Notes: generated from the sequence alone by a model not told the origin. A stretch of 32,170 nucleotides of DNA from an uncultured Prevotella sp. (GCA_945833995.1 CAMAGM010000016.1:1-32170); one strand, 5' to 3'; positions 7,339-16,922 are shown, counted from the first letter of the stretch. Numbers and translations: made by a program.

Positions 7339-8619
7339 TCATGCCACCTCCACGGCAGGCGTTCCGCCGTTTTTGGTTTTCTGCTTGTCGCTTACCCTGC
7401 GCTTGGCTGAGCGGCTGATGCTCAGTATGATGCCGATGTAGGCGCAGTTGATGATAGTAGAGGTTCCACCCTTGCTGATAAGTGGGAGAGGCTGACCCGT
7501 GACAGGCGCGAGACCTACTGCCACCAGCATGTTGAATACCGCCTGGACAACGAGCAGAAGGGCGAGCCCCATGGCAAGGAAGGCGGGGAAATTGTTCTCG
7601 CAACGGTTGGCTATCCTCGCTGTCCTGAAAAGAAGGACAATATAGAGGAACACCACGAGCAAGGCACCGCCAATGCCCATCTCCTCAATGATGATGGCAT
7701 AGATGAAATCGGAGAATGCCTGTGCGAGGAAGTCGCGCTCGACAGAGTTGCCAGGACCCTTGCCAATGATGTTGCTCGTCACGATGGCGATGTTGGCGTG
7801 AGCCACCTGCGCGTCCTTGTCGAGGTCGTAGTCTTTTGGCGCTATGGGCTTGTTGTCGAGGAATTTCTTTATTCGTCCCTTCCATGTGCCGAGGCGTTGC
7901 AGTTTTCCCACGTTGGACGACTTCGTCTCTGCCTTGGTTGTCATCTCCTCTGTCTTTGTGAGGTTGGGGTTCTCCTGTGGCGTGTCGTTTCCAAGCACCA
8001 TCACGGCTCCTACGGCGAGTGAGACACAGAGCAACACCACGCCAAGCAGCTTGCCGAGCTGCACCATAGGTACACGGCCAATGACCATCATGAGGAAGAT
8101 GACGAAACACAGCAGTGCCGCTGTGGATAGGTTCTCCTTGCCTATCAGTAGCACGAAAGGAGCCAGAAGGATGAGAATGAAGCGCATGGCTTTCTTGTCG
8201 GTAGTGCCGCGGTCGGTCTGCATGGCGCTGAGAATCTGTGCCGCGGCGAGAACCATCGTACCCTTGGCTATCTCCGAAGGTTGGAATGTCTGTCCCGCTA
8301 TCTCTATCACACGGTTGGCGCCGTTGATTGTCTCACCCGCGAAAAGCACCCACAGAAGCGTGAGGAACGAGATGATTATGAGGAACGGCGTAGCCAACTT
8401 GAAATAGCGGCATGGAATCTTAACCATGAACATGGCAATGACCACACCGGCGAATATCGTAATAGAGTGTTTGACGATAGGCATGATGTAGTTGTTGCTC
8501 TTGTAGGTGAGGTTGCTCGACGCACTGAACACCTCGACGACGCTGATCATGCAGAGCATGAACAACACCATCCAGATGACTTTGTCGCCTTTGAAAAGAT
8601 TGCCTATCTTGTGATTCAT
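7339..8619 (-). CDS. ftsW: Septal peptidoglycan polymerase FtsW (SEDS family)
   Basis: This 426-residue polytopic membrane protein belongs to the SEDS family (FtsW/RodA), glycosyltransferases that polymerise lipid II with a partner class B PBP. Many hydrophobic helices alternate with short loops. The motif TFQPSEIAKGTMVLAA follows the family pattern QPSE-(L/I)-xK, and the C-terminal end PLPLISKGGTSTI is the well-known PFxSxGGSS-like motif. Residues about 210-290 form a long hydrophilic loop, longer than in E. coli. The choice of FtsW over RodA comes from its place between murD and murG and the ftsI gene in the same operon. Confidence 0.97.
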   Translation of the reverse strand: MNHKIGNLFKGDKVIWMVLFMLCMISVVEVFSASSNLTYKSNNYIMPIVKHSITIFAGVVIAMFMVKIPCRYFKLATPFLIIISFLTLLWVLFAGETINGANRVIEIAGQTFQPSEIAKGTMVLAAAQILSAMQTDRGTTDKKAMRFILILLAPFVLLIGKENLSTAALLCFVIFLMMVIGRVPMVQLGKLLGVVLLCVSLAVGAVMVLGNDTPQENPNLTKTEEMTTKAETKSSNVGKLQRLGTWKGRIKKFLDNKPIAPKDYDLDKDAQVAHANIAIVTSNIIGKGPGNSVERDFLAQAFSDFIYAIIIEEMGIGGALLVVFLYIVLLFRTARIANRCENNFPAFLAMGLALLLVVQAVFNMLVAVGLAPVTGQPLPLISKGGTSTIINCAYIGIILSISRSAKRRVSDKQKTKNGGTPAVEVA

Positions 8620-8644
8620 ATTTTTCTTTTGTTTTTTTGTAGGG

Positions 8645-8689
8645 GTGTCCGGATTGTCCGGGTTGTCCGGAAATTCCGGGAATTCTGGC
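8645..8689. repeat. 9-bp TTGTCCGGR tandem repeat, five units
   Basis: Five contiguous 9-bp units start at 8645, 8654, 8663, 8672 and 8681: GTGTCCGGA, TTGTCCGGG, TTGTCCGGA, AATTCCGGG and AATTCTGGC. The central TCCGGA or TTCCGGGAA elements are self-complementary. It fills the murD-ftsW gap, 12 nt past the murD stop codon. It is GC-rich, unlike the AT-rich fillers elsewhere. Confidence 0.75.
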
Positions 8690-8701
8690 GGGCAGGCAGC
8701 A

Positions 8702-10033
8702 TTACAGGGCTCTTACCAGAGCTTTGAACTGCTCGCCGCGGTCCTCCATGTTCTTGAAGAGGTCGAAGCTGGCGCAGCATGGGCTAAGGAGCACGGTGTC
8801 GCCAGGTTGTGCCATCTCGTAGCAAGCTGCCACGCAGTCCTTCATGGAGTGGGTGTCGCGCACGGGAATGCCGAAACCGTCGAAGAAGTTGTGGAGCTTG
8901 GTGTTGTCGGCACCGAGATAGACCAGTCCTGCGCATTTCTGCTTCACGAGGTCGCTAATGGCACTGTAGTCGTTGCCCTTGTCCTTGCCGCCAAGAATGA
9001 GTATCACCTTGGTCTTCATGCTCTCAAGGGCATACCAGCAGGCATCGACGTTGGTTGCCTTGGAGTCGTTGACATAGTGTACTCCCTTTATTGTCGCCAC
9101 CTTCTCCAGTCGGTGCTCCACACCGGGGAAATCGCTGAGGCTCTTCTTTATTACGTCCTTCTTTATTCCCGTGATGTCGGATGCGATGCCCGCCGCAAGG
9201 CTGTTGTAGATGTTGTGCTTGCCCGTGAGGCTCATCTCCTCCTGCTCCATGTTGAATGGCTCAGGACTCTCTATGGTGTATTCGCCTTCCTCGGTGTAGC
9301 CTATCGAGCCTTTCTCCTTCAGTTCGGAGAATGGGTATTGCACCGCCTTTATGTCGTATTTCTCCAGCTCGCGCTTGATGATAGGGTCGTCGTTCCAGTA
9401 GATGAAGGCATCCTTCTCGGTCTGGTTCTGTATGATTCGCATCTTTGCATCGACATAGTTCTGCATGCAGTTGTCGTAGCGGTCGAGATGGTCGGGAGTA
9501 ATGTTTAGCAGGATGGCGATGTTGGCACGGAAGTCATACATGTTGTCGAGCTGGAATGAACTTAGCTCGATGATGTAGTATTCGTGTGGCTCCTCTGCCA
9601 CCTGCAGCGCCAACGAGTTGCCTATGTTGCCAGCCAAGCCTGCATCGTAGCCAGCCTCCTTGAAGATGTGGTAGATGAGAGACGTGGTCGTTGTCTTGCC
9701 GTTACTTCCCGTGATGCATATCATCTTCGAGTCGGTGTAGCGTCCTGCAAACTCTATCTCGCTGATGATGTGTATGCCCTTCTCCACGATTTTCCTTATC
9801 ATGGGGGCAGTGTCGGGTATTCCCGGGCTCTTTATTATCTCGTCGGCGTTAAGGATCTTTTCCTCCGAGTGCTTGCCCTCCTCCCATTCTATGCCATGGT
9901 CGTCGAGCAATTTCTTGTATTTGTCCTTGATGACTGACATGTCGGAGACGAACACGTCGAAGCCTTCCTTCCTTGCCAGTACTGCTGCTCCGGCACCGCT
10001 CTCTGCGGCACCCAATATAACTATTCTTTTCAT
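8702..10033 (-). CDS. murD: UDP-N-acetylmuramoyl-L-alanine--D-glutamate ligase MurD
   Basis: MurD adds D-glutamate to UDP-MurNAc-L-Ala in the cytoplasm. The ATP loop GSNGKTTT is at residues 109-116, NITPDHLDRY follows the conserved Mur pattern, and HRLEKVATIKGVHYVNDSKAT is the start of the C-terminal ligand domain with the N-D-S-K-A-T motif typical of MurD. Length 443 is normal. It begins 2 nt after the mraY stop. Confidence 0.99.
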   Translation of the reverse strand: MKRIVILGAAESGAGAAVLARKEGFDVFVSDMSVIKDKYKKLLDDHGIEWEEGKHSEEKILNADEIIKSPGIPDTAPMIRKIVEKGIHIISEIEFAGRYTDSKMICITGSNGKTTTTSLIYHIFKEAGYDAGLAGNIGNSLALQVAEEPHEYYIIELSSFQLDNMYDFRANIAILLNITPDHLDRYDNCMQNYVDAKMRIIQNQTEKDAFIYWNDDPIIKRELEKYDIKAVQYPFSELKEKGSIGYTEEGEYTIESPEPFNMEQEEMSLTGKHNIYNSLAAGIASDITGIKKDVIKKSLSDFPGVEHRLEKVATIKGVHYVNDSKATNVDACWYALESMKTKVILILGGKDKGNDYSAISDLVKQKCAGLVYLGADNTKLHNFFDGFGIPVRDTHSMKDCVAACYEMAQPGDTVLLSPCCASFDLFKNMEDRGEQFKALVRAL

Positions 10034-10035
10034 CT

Positions 10036-11307
10036 TTATCTTATCTTCAGTGTAATAATTGTCAATGCCGCCAGAATGATTGTCACTATCCAGAAGCGTA
10101 TGGTAATCTTCGACTCATGGAATGGGCGGTGAGGCCAGCCCTTAAGCACGTATGTGCTCGTGGAGTCGAGTTGCGAGTCGAGCTTGCGGAAATTGTCGTG
10201 GATAGGCGTGGCGCGGAACACCCTCACGCGGCGTCCCTTGCGCTTCTGAATCTTGAACCATTGTGTCTGGATGATGACACTAAGGCTCTCGACAAAGAAT
10301 ATTCCGCAAAGTATGGGGAGCATAAGCTCTTTGTGGATGATTATGGCGCAAACGCCAATGATGCCACCGATCATGAGCGAGCCAGTGTCGCCCATAAACA
10401 CCTGTGCGGGGAAGGCGTTGTACCAGAGGAAACCTATCATTGCACCGACAAAGGCGCAGATGAACACCACAAGCTCCTCTGAGCCTGGGATATACATAAT
10501 GTTCAGATAGGAGGCGTACTCGATGTGGCTCGACACATAGGCAAATATGCCCAACGCCACTCCAATGACCGCGGAGTTGCCGGCACACATTCCGTCCATA
10601 CCGTCGTTGAGGTTGGCACCGTTGGATACGGCAGTAACGACGAGTATCGTCATCAGCACGAACAGGATCCAGCCCGCCTCATTCTTGTACTTGCCGCAGA
10701 ACGACATTATCTCGGAATAGTCGAGATTGTGGTTCTTTATGAACGGGATGGTGGTCTTGAGCGATTTTTCCGCATTGCTCTTGTGCTTGACCACAAGTTC
10801 CTGACCCTGACGCTCCATGGCTACATTCTCCCTTATCACGGCATCGGGACTGAAATAGAGAACGAGACCGACAATTAGTCCTATCGACACCTGACCCACA
10901 ATCTTGTATTTTCCCTTCAGTCCTTCCTTGTTGCGGCGGAAAATCTTGATGTAGTCGTCGAGGAAACCGAGGAAGCCGAGCCAAACGGTAGTGACTATCA
11001 TCAGGATGAGATAGATGTTGCGCATGCGGCCAAGCAACAGCACGGGAAGGAGAATGGCGACAATGATGATAATGCCACCCATTGTAGGCACACCCTTCTT
11101 CTCCACTCCGAACGGGTCGATGCTCGCATCGCGCTGAACCTCAGAGATGTTGCGGCGCTTCATATATTTGATGAACCGCTCGCCAAACCATGCAGAGATA
11201 ACCAATGACAGGATGAGCGTAAGCAGCGACCTGAACGAGATGTATGCCCAGATGTGTGAGCCTGGGATGTCATACTGGTCGAGAAACCTGAACAGATAGT
11301 ATAGCAT
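10036..11307 (-). CDS. mraY: Phospho-N-acetylmuramoyl-pentapeptide transferase MraY
   Basis: MraY joins UDP-MurNAc-pentapeptide to undecaprenyl phosphate, making lipid I in the inner membrane. The protein has about ten hydrophobic helices. Motifs present are KKGVPTMGG (70-78), FLDDYIKI with the catalytic-site Asp pair at 117-118, and NLNDGMDGM (232-240), corresponding to NLTDGLDGL. At 423 residues it exceeds the 360 of E. coli, owing to an extra hydrophilic loop at about 155-210, which I believe is common in Bacteroidetes. It starts 5 nt after the murE stop. Confidence 0.99.
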   Translation of the reverse strand: MLYYLFRFLDQYDIPGSHIWAYISFRSLLTLILSLVISAWFGERFIKYMKRRNISEVQRDASIDPFGVEKKGVPTMGGIIIIVAILLPVLLLGRMRNIYLILMIVTTVWLGFLGFLDDYIKIFRRNKEGLKGKYKIVGQVSIGLIVGLVLYFSPDAVIRENVAMERQGQELVVKHKSNAEKSLKTTIPFIKNHNLDYSEIMSFCGKYKNEAGWILFVLMTILVVTAVSNGANLNDGMDGMCAGNSAVIGVALGIFAYVSSHIEYASYLNIMYIPGSEELVVFICAFVGAMIGFLWYNAFPAQVFMGDTGSLMIGGIIGVCAIIIHKELMLPILCGIFFVESLSVIIQTQWFKIQKRKGRRVRVFRATPIHDNFRKLDSQLDSTSTYVLKGWPHRPFHESKITIRFWIVTIILAALTIITLKIR

Positions 11308-11312
11308 ATTAC

Positions 11313-12767
11313 TTAATTTTCTTCAAAAATCCTTCTTACTTCCTCGCGGTCGTCAAAGTGGTGCTTGACTCCCTTTATCTCCTGATAGTCCTCATGGCCC
11401 TTGCCGGCAATGAGTATCACGTCGCCCTTCTGTGCCAGCATGCAGGCCGTGCGTATAGCCTCGCGGCGGTCGGCAATGCTCAACACTTTTCTCATCTGCT
11501 GTGGGTTGAGCCCTGCGAGCATGTCGTTGATGATGTCCTGTGGCTCCTCGAAGCGTGGGTTGTCGCTCGTGATGATGACCTTGTCGCTCTGCTTCACAGC
11601 CTCCTGTGCCATGATGGGGCGCTTGCCTTTGTCGCGGTTGCCGCCAGCACCACAAACGGTGATGACATGTCCCTTGCCGTCGAGCACCTCGTGGATGGCA
11701 TTGAGCACATTCTCCAGTGCGTCAGGCGTGTGGGCGTAGTCAACGATGGCGGTGAAACCCTCGGGAGAATGGATTGGCTCTAATCGTCCGCTGACGCTCT
11801 TCAGTGTGCTGAGAACGACGAGTATGTCATCTGGCTTCTTGCCAAGCATCACCGCAGCACCATAGACGGCGAGAAGGTTGCTGACATTGAACTTGCCTAT
11901 GAACTGCACGCCAACCTCATGACCGTCGATGTCGAGATACATTCCCTCGAAGTGACATTCGATGATGCGGCCCTTGAAGTCTGCCATGGTGCGTGTGGAG
12001 TAGGTCTTTACCTTTGCCTTGGTGTTCTGCACCATTATCATGCCGTTCTTGTCGTCGGCGTTGGTTATGGCAAAGGCGTCTTTTGGCAGCAAGTCGAAGA
12101 AAGCTTTCTTGGCATCGCGGTAGTTCTCAAAGGTCTTGTGGTAGTCGAGGTGGTCGCGGGTGAGGTTGGTGAAAAGTCCACCCGCAAACTTCAGTCCACC
12201 GATGCGCTTCTGTGCGATGGCGTGGCTTGAACATTCCATAAAGGCATACTCACAGCCAGCCTCCACCATCTCGGCAAGCAAGCGGTTGAGCTCTATAGGG
12301 TCTGGAGTGGTGTGGTCGGCTGGTATTGCCTTGTCCTCGATGTAGTTGCACACCGTTGACAGCAGACCGCACTTGTGTCCGAACTTGCGGAACATATTAT
12401 ATAATAAGGTGGCGATAGTCGTCTTGCCGTTTGTGCCCGTCACTCCCACAAGCTTCAGCTTCGACGTGGGATCGTCGTAGAACATTGTGGCCACGGGACC
12501 GACTGCCGCCTCCGTGGAATCCACAACGACGTAGGTCACTCCCTCGTGTCTCACCTCTGGCACTTGCTCGCACAGTATTGCCGTGGCTCCAAAGTCAATC
12601 GCCTTCTGAATAAACGAATGTCCGTCCACCTGAGTTCCCTTGATGGCAACGAAAAGGTGTCCTTTCTCTATGCGGCGTGAGTCGATGTTCACACCCGTTA
12701 TCTCCACTTCGGCATTGCCAACAATGTCGAGAGGCTTCACTTTGCTTAGAATTTCGTTCAGTTTCAT
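11313..12767 (-). CDS. murE: UDP-MurNAc-L-Ala-D-Glu--meso-diaminopimelate ligase MurE
   Basis: MurE adds the third stem residue to the peptidoglycan precursor. The ATP loop GTNGKTT spans residues 111-117. The substrate motif DNPR is at 402-405; in this family DNPR marks use of meso-diaminopimelate, whereas lysine-adding enzymes have other residues there, so the wall should be the DAP type. [19 protein letters not shown] sequence near the C-terminus is the usual end motif (here [16 protein letters not shown]). Length 484 is normal. No murF is in the window, as is usual for this operon in Bacteroidetes. Confidence 0.99.
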   Translation of the reverse strand: MKLNEILSKVKPLDIVGNAEVEITGVNIDSRRIEKGHLFVAIKGTQVDGHSFIQKAIDFGATAILCEQVPEVRHEGVTYVVVDSTEAAVGPVATMFYDDPTSKLKLVGVTGTNGKTTIATLLYNMFRKFGHKCGLLSTVCNYIEDKAIPADHTTPDPIELNRLLAEMVEAGCEYAFMECSSHAIAQKRIGGLKFAGGLFTNLTRDHLDYHKTFENYRDAKKAFFDLLPKDAFAITNADDKNGMIMVQNTKAKVKTYSTRTMADFKGRIIECHFEGMYLDIDGHEVGVQFIGKFNVSNLLAVYGAAVMLGKKPDDILVVLSTLKSVSGRLEPIHSPEGFTAIVDYAHTPDALENVLNAIHEVLDGKGHVITVCGAGGNRDKGKRPIMAQEAVKQSDKVIITSDNPRFEEPQDIINDMLAGLNPQQMRKVLSIADRREAIRTACMLAQKGDVILIAGKGHEDYQEIKGVKHHFDDREEVRRIFEEN

Positions 12768-12786
12768 ATTCTCATTGTTTTATTTC

Positions 12787-14940
12787 TCAATTCATAACCA
12801 GCTTGCAAAGCTGTCCTTTCCTCACTATGGTGCCAGGCATCACGCTTTGCTCCCTCACCTTTCCGCAACCCTCTATCGTTGTCCTCAAGCCACGGCTCTC
12901 GAGCATGAACACTGCGTCGCGTGCGCCCATTCCCCTTACGTCAGGAACAACGTTGGAGTAGGTCTTCATCTTGCTCATTGTAACCTGCTTCGGATGGCGC
13001 TCAGCCCATCCCCATATAGGATTGCCATTGGCATAGCTCCCGCTCCATTGCGAATCGTTCTTTATGCCGAGGTGGTCGAGAACGTATGTTGCTGCCAGAA
13101 GGTTGCCGTTCTTTACGTCGGGAATGACTACCGATGACGTGTCGCGCGCGTCCTCGACACTAAGTTTAAGATGTCGAGCCATGACTCCCTCTGCCACTTG
13201 GTGGAACACGACTCCACTCATACCGCCACCAGAGGCGGGCAAACCGGACTTCTGTATGCAGACAATGCAGCTGTAGAGAGGATTGTCGGCAGGGAAATAG
13301 CCTGCGAAACTGAGCAGATAGTGGGTGATGCCGGTCTTGTAGCCTCCTGCACCTTGCGACACCTGTGCCGTTCCGGTCTTTCCTGCCACCTTGAACGACT
13401 TAGAACCCGCCTTCTTTCCGAGACCTTGGCTTACGACGTGCTCAAGTATGGTCTGCATCTCCTTCAGCGTCTTTTCCTTGCATATCTTGCTCTTTATCAC
13501 TTCGGGCTTGAACTCCTTTATCACCTCGCCGTTCTTCACCACCTCCTTGACAAAGCGTGGACGCATCATCTTGCCGTTGTTGGCTATGGCATTGTAGAAT
13601 GTCACGGTAGAGATGGGAGGAATCTGAGTCTCGTATCCGATGCTCATCCATGCCAAGGCGGTCTTGCTCCAGTTGAGATACTGTCCGCGCTCGTTCTTTT
13701 TCGGCATTCTTATTCTTGGAGGCGTCGAGCCGGCGATAGGTATGTTGAGGTCGCTTGCGAGACCAATGCGGCGTATGCCCTCGACGAATTTCTCTGGGTG
13801 GGCATGATAGTGGTCGTCGATGATGCGGCTCACGCCGATGTTGGAACTGACCTCAAGGGTTCGTGGCAGGGAGATTACCTGATAGCCACCACGTCGCCAG
13901 TTGTGGTCCTTCATGTCGCGACCGTACATCTTCCATACACCGCAGCCTGTATCAACCTTGTATGTCGTATCTACCACGCCGTCGTCGAGAGCCACCATGA
14001 TTGATGCGGTCTTGAACACTGAGCCTGGCTCAAGGAGGTTGCTCACGGCATAGTTCTTTACCTCACGATACTCGCCGTCGGCACATTTTGTCATGTTCAC
14101 CATCGCCTTTATGTCGCCCGTGGGAACGTCCATGACTATCACCACGCCAGCGTCGCCATGCACCTGCGGGTCTTTCAACTCCTCTATCAGGGCGCGCTCG
14201 GCAAGATCCTGTATGCCTACGTCGATGGTGGTGACTATGTCGCAGCCGTCGATAGGCGGAGTGACAGGAATGTTCAGATACTTTTTCAGAATCTTGCGGC
14301 GATGGGTTATGCCGTTGGTTCCGCGAAGTATCGAGTCGTAGGAAAGCTCAAGACCGCAGCGTGCGGTGTCCTTGGCTCCGAACATATCGCCTACGGTGCG
14401 TTGCGCCAATGAGCCGAATGGTCGGCGGCGTGCGTTGAACTCCTCGCAGTGGAATCCACCTTTGTATTTGCCCATGTTGAACACAGGCAGCTTCTTCACC
14501 TCGGTGTAGGTGTTATAGTCAACACGCTTTGGCCATATAGCCCAGTTGCGTGCCTTCTTATGGCGTCCTTCCTCAAGGTGCCGCTTGAATTCCTCCGCAC
14601 TCTTCGTAGGGAATATCTTGTTGAGTCCCATGCAGATACTGTCAAGCTTCAACTGCCAGATGGAGTCTTTCTTCTCGCCACCGGCAAGGAAGTCCATATA
14701 CATCTTGTACTCGGGTATGCTGCTTGCCATGAGCTGACCGTCGCAGCTGAGAATGTTGCCGCGGTTGGGCTTCACGGTGACGCTGTCGCGTTTCAAACGG
14801 TCAGCCACCTCGGTCCAATAGTCCTTCTTGGCGGTCATTATGTATAATGCCTTGCCAATGATGGCTATTCCGAGAATCGTCAGCACTACTGCGATAGCAA
14901 AGTAGCGTGGCATCACCTTTTCGCTGTCAAACTTACTCAT
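12787..14940 (-). CDS. ftsI: Septal penicillin-binding protein (class B transpeptidase) with PASTA domain
   Basis: This 717-residue class B PBP cross-links septal peptidoglycan and is the expected partner of FtsW. One membrane anchor lies near residues 11-33. The catalytic triad of motifs is intact: SVFK with nucleophile S307 and K310, SSN at 365-367, and KTG at 521-523. The C-terminus carries a PASTA-like domain (VVPDVRGMGARDAVFMLE onward), with a related VIPDVKNGNLLAATYVLD stretch before it; such domains are common in Bacteroidetes FtsI but absent in E. coli. The start ATG overlaps the ftsL stop as ATGA, so translation is coupled. Confidence 0.97.
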   Translation of the reverse strand: MSKFDSEKVMPRYFAIAVVLTILGIAIIGKALYIMTAKKDYWTEVADRLKRDSVTVKPNRGNILSCDGQLMASSIPEYKMYMDFLAGGEKKDSIWQLKLDSICMGLNKIFPTKSAEEFKRHLEEGRHKKARNWAIWPKRVDYNTYTEVKKLPVFNMGKYKGGFHCEEFNARRRPFGSLAQRTVGDMFGAKDTARCGLELSYDSILRGTNGITHRRKILKKYLNIPVTPPIDGCDIVTTIDVGIQDLAERALIEELKDPQVHGDAGVVIVMDVPTGDIKAMVNMTKCADGEYREVKNYAVSNLLEPGSVFKTASIMVALDDGVVDTTYKVDTGCGVWKMYGRDMKDHNWRRGGYQVISLPRTLEVSSNIGVSRIIDDHYHAHPEKFVEGIRRIGLASDLNIPIAGSTPPRIRMPKKNERGQYLNWSKTALAWMSIGYETQIPPISTVTFYNAIANNGKMMRPRFVKEVVKNGEVIKEFKPEVIKSKICKEKTLKEMQTILEHVVSQGLGKKAGSKSFKVAGKTGTAQVSQGAGGYKTGITHYLLSFAGYFPADNPLYSCIVCIQKSGLPASGGGMSGVVFHQVAEGVMARHLKLSVEDARDTSSVVIPDVKNGNLLAATYVLDHLGIKNDSQWSGSYANGNPIWGWAERHPKQVTMSKMKTYSNVVPDVRGMGARDAVFMLESRGLRTTIEGCGKVREQSVMPGTIVRKGQLCKLVMN

Positions 14941-15437
14941 TCTTCGGGTACATTTATTATATATGGTGGTTGGTCAGATGCTTTTAGCAAACTGTCCTTG
15001 TTGTTCTTGAGTATCTCAAGCACATGGCTCTCGCGGCAACGCTCAGTCAGTGTGCTTGAACTTGATAGGGCCTTGTATTTGGCATCCTTCAGCTCGGTCT
15101 CCATCTTGTCGATGGTGATCATGTCCTGCTGGCACTGGTATCTGAAGGCAACGTAGATGATGGTGAAGAACACTATCAGTACGATAAGCCAGAGCTGTTT
15201 CCTCAACATCTCGGCATAAAGTATGTCGCCACCAAGAATAGTCCTCAGCGTGAGCGATGACGCGGGGACCTCGTCTTCCTCGCTTACGCTTTGCCTCAGC
15301 ATCTCAAGCGTGGAGGCTTTTTTCTCAGTCTCCTCTAAAGGCTCAGCAGTGACATTCCCGTCGTTCACCTCGTTAGCCTCCTGTATATTGTCTTTCTTTA
15401 TATCTTCACTCTTCATCCGTCTCTCCTCACTCTCCAC
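14937..15437 (-). CDS. ftsL: FtsL-like divisome protein
   Basis: A small bitopic protein of 166 residues: an acidic, charged cytoplasmic part (1-80), one transmembrane helix (82-99) and a periplasmic helix likely to form a coiled coil (about 103-130). This layout, together with the place between rsmH and ftsI, fits FtsL, which scaffolds the septal synthase. The cytoplasmic part is far longer than in E. coli. The start is uncertain: Met1 (15437) and Met8 (15416) are both possible, and the DNA for the first dozen residues looks like the GAGTGAGGAG intergenic filler seen at 29270-29293. Confidence 0.85.
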   Translation of the reverse strand: MESEERRMKSEDIKKDNIQEANEVNDGNVTAEPLEETEKKASTLEMLRQSVSEEDEVPASSLTLRTILGGDILYAEMLRKQLWLIVLIVFFTIIYVAFRYQCQQDMITIDKMETELKDAKYKALSSSSTLTERCRESHVLEILKNNKDSLLKASDQPPYIINVPEE

Positions 15438-15441
15438 TCCA

Positions 15442-15480
15442 AACTCTTAATTCTTAATTTTTAATTTTTAATTTTTAATT
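15442..15480. repeat. AT-rich TTAATTTT filler overlapping the rsmH stop
   Basis: Tandem TTAATTCTTAATTTTTAATTT units fill the 30-nt rsmH-ftsL gap and continue into rsmH. On the minus strand they encode its last residues IKN and the TAA stop (15468-15470). The same filler wording is found at 26-55, 2434-2486 and 23562-23679. Confidence 0.65.
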
Positions 15481-16391
15481 TTTATTCCCACTCTCAGTTT
15501 CGCGCTCCTACTTCGCGGATTATCGAGTTGTTCTTCTGTCGAAGGAGTCGTTGGCTTTCCTTGTAGTGGTCGCATTGTTGCCGACGTGCGTCCGAAGAAG
15601 TCCTTCTCCACTTTCCCCTCGGCATTTCCTGTCTTCATCACGTTCTTTACCATTCGGTCCTCAAGCGAGTGATAGGTAATGACCGATAGCCTACCGTCAG
15701 GACTTAGCAACTCCACTGCCGAGGCAAGCATCTCTTTAAGTGCCTCCATCTCGCGGTTTACCTCAATGCGCAAGGCTTGAAACACCTTTGCCAAGTCTTT
15801 CTTCTGCCTTTCCTTCGGCATCAGCGGTTCAACGATGGCAATAAGGTCGGAGGTCGTGCCTATAGGTTTCGCCGTTCTTGCCTTCACTATTGCCGATGCT
15901 ATTCGGCGTGCCGTCTTCAGTTCTCCGTAGATGTAGAAGATGTCGGCAAGTTGTTCTTCCGGATAATCGTTAAGGATGTCGGCAGCAGTCCGTCCCGCCC
16001 GTTTGTTCATCCTCATGTCTATTGGCGCATCGAAACGGAAGGAGAAACCTCTTGTCTCATCGTCAAAATGGTGGCTCGACACTCCAAGGTCTGCCAATAT
16101 TCCATCGATATGGTCAACTCCAAAATATCGCATCCAGTTCCTCAAGTACCTGAAATTGCTTCTGACAAACGTAAAACGCTTGTCGTCAACGATATTCCGC
16201 TCGGCATCGGCATCCTGGTCGAAGCTGTAGAGGTGGGCTGTGGGGTCCATTCGCCGGAGTATCTCGCGGCTATGGCCGCCGCCGCCAAATGTCGCGTCAA
16301 CATATATGCCACCTGGCTTGATGTCGAGTCCATCAACACTTTCCGTCAGTAAGACGGGTTTGTGGTATTCATTGCCTCTCTCCTGTGTCAT
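15468..16391 (-). CDS. rsmH: 16S rRNA (cytosine-1402-N4)-methyltransferase RsmH
   Basis: RsmH (MraW) methylates N4 of C1402 in 16S rRNA with S-adenosylmethionine, tuning the ribosomal P site. HKPVLLTESVD opens the protein, the SAM-binding motif TFGGGGHS lies at 34-41, and GILADLGVSSHHFDD and RGFSFRFDAPIDMRMN are family signatures. The end SRSAKLRVGIK is also typical. Length 307 is normal. The ATG overlaps the mraZ stop as ATGA, so the two are translationally coupled. The final codons lie inside an AT-rich repeat. Confidence 0.99.
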   Translation of the reverse strand: MTQERGNEYHKPVLLTESVDGLDIKPGGIYVDATFGGGGHSREILRRMDPTAHLYSFDQDADAERNIVDDKRFTFVRSNFRYLRNWMRYFGVDHIDGILADLGVSSHHFDDETRGFSFRFDAPIDMRMNKRAGRTAADILNDYPEEQLADIFYIYGELKTARRIASAIVKARTAKPIGTTSDLIAIVEPLMPKERQKKDLAKVFQALRIEVNREMEALKEMLASAVELLSPDGRLSVITYHSLEDRMVKNVMKTGNAEGKVEKDFFGRTSATMRPLQGKPTTPSTEEQLDNPRSRSAKLRVGIKIKN

Positions 16392-16876
16392 TTTCCGTCC
16401 TCCCTCTCTTCTTTCCCAAGTTTTTCATCAGCGTCTCCACCCATAAGTTCCTCAAGTGCTTTACCAAATAGCTCTGCCTCCATGAAAGGTTGCTCGGTGT
16501 TTTGCTTTGCCCATATCTCTATGGTATCGCCCATTCCGACAAACTCCACATCCTGTTGGATATTAGCAGCTTGCAGGCAACGCTTAGGAATGAGCAACCT
16601 GCCGCTGGCATCAAGCTGTGCCATCTCTGCCTCAGCTACAAACTGTCTGAAGACCTGTTGGTGGGCCTTGTTCCATCTGTTCAGCTTGCGTCGGAGCGCA
16701 TCCATCTGCTCGTTCCAAACACTTTCGGGGTAAATGACAAGACAGTCGTTGAATACGTCTTTGCGCAGCACGAGCCTGTCCGCACCAGAACCCTGAAGTT
16801 CCTTGCGGAAGGAGGCTGGAAGGAACAATCGTCCCTTGACATCCAATTTTGCATCTGTCTTACCTAAAAAACGCAT
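16388..16876 (-). CDS. mraZ: Transcriptional regulator MraZ
   Basis: MraZ is a DNA-binding protein with two SpoVT/AbrB-like swapped-hairpin repeats; they start at about residues 8 (DAKLDVKGRLFLPASF) and 83 (EMAQLDASGRLLIPKR). In E. coli it forms rings and represses its own dcw operon. At 162 residues it has the normal length. It is the first gene of the operon, and three evenly spaced GTGGG boxes sit 47-71 nt upstream of its ATG, which supports autoregulation here. A 4-nt overlap couples it to rsmH. Confidence 0.98.
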   Translation of the reverse strand: MRFLGKTDAKLDVKGRLFLPASFRKELQGSGADRLVLRKDVFNDCLVIYPESVWNEQMDALRRKLNRWNKAHQQVFRQFVAEAEMAQLDASGRLLIPKRCLQAANIQQDVEFVGMGDTIEIWAKQNTEQPFMEAELFGKALEELMGGDADEKLGKEEREDGK

Positions 16877-16904
16877 GTATATACAAGTCTAATGAATTCG
16901 TTTG

Positions 16905-16912
16905 CAAAGATA
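16905..16912 (-). promoter_or_regulatory. Candidate dcw operon -7 box, proximal
   Basis: Minus-strand TATCTTTG fits TAnnTTTG, 28 nt before the mraZ ATG, giving a leader of about 22 nt. No TTTG stands 20 nt upstream; the MraZ boxes occupy that space, so a regulator bound there would cover the -33 region. Confidence 0.5.
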
Positions 16913-16922
16913 AACATTTTCC

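Noticed and set aside
8645..9508. Open frame on the plus strand opposite murD (287 codons)
   Set aside because: Shadow of murD; its start lies in the 9-bp repeat, which gives a low-complexity Ser-Gly beginning.
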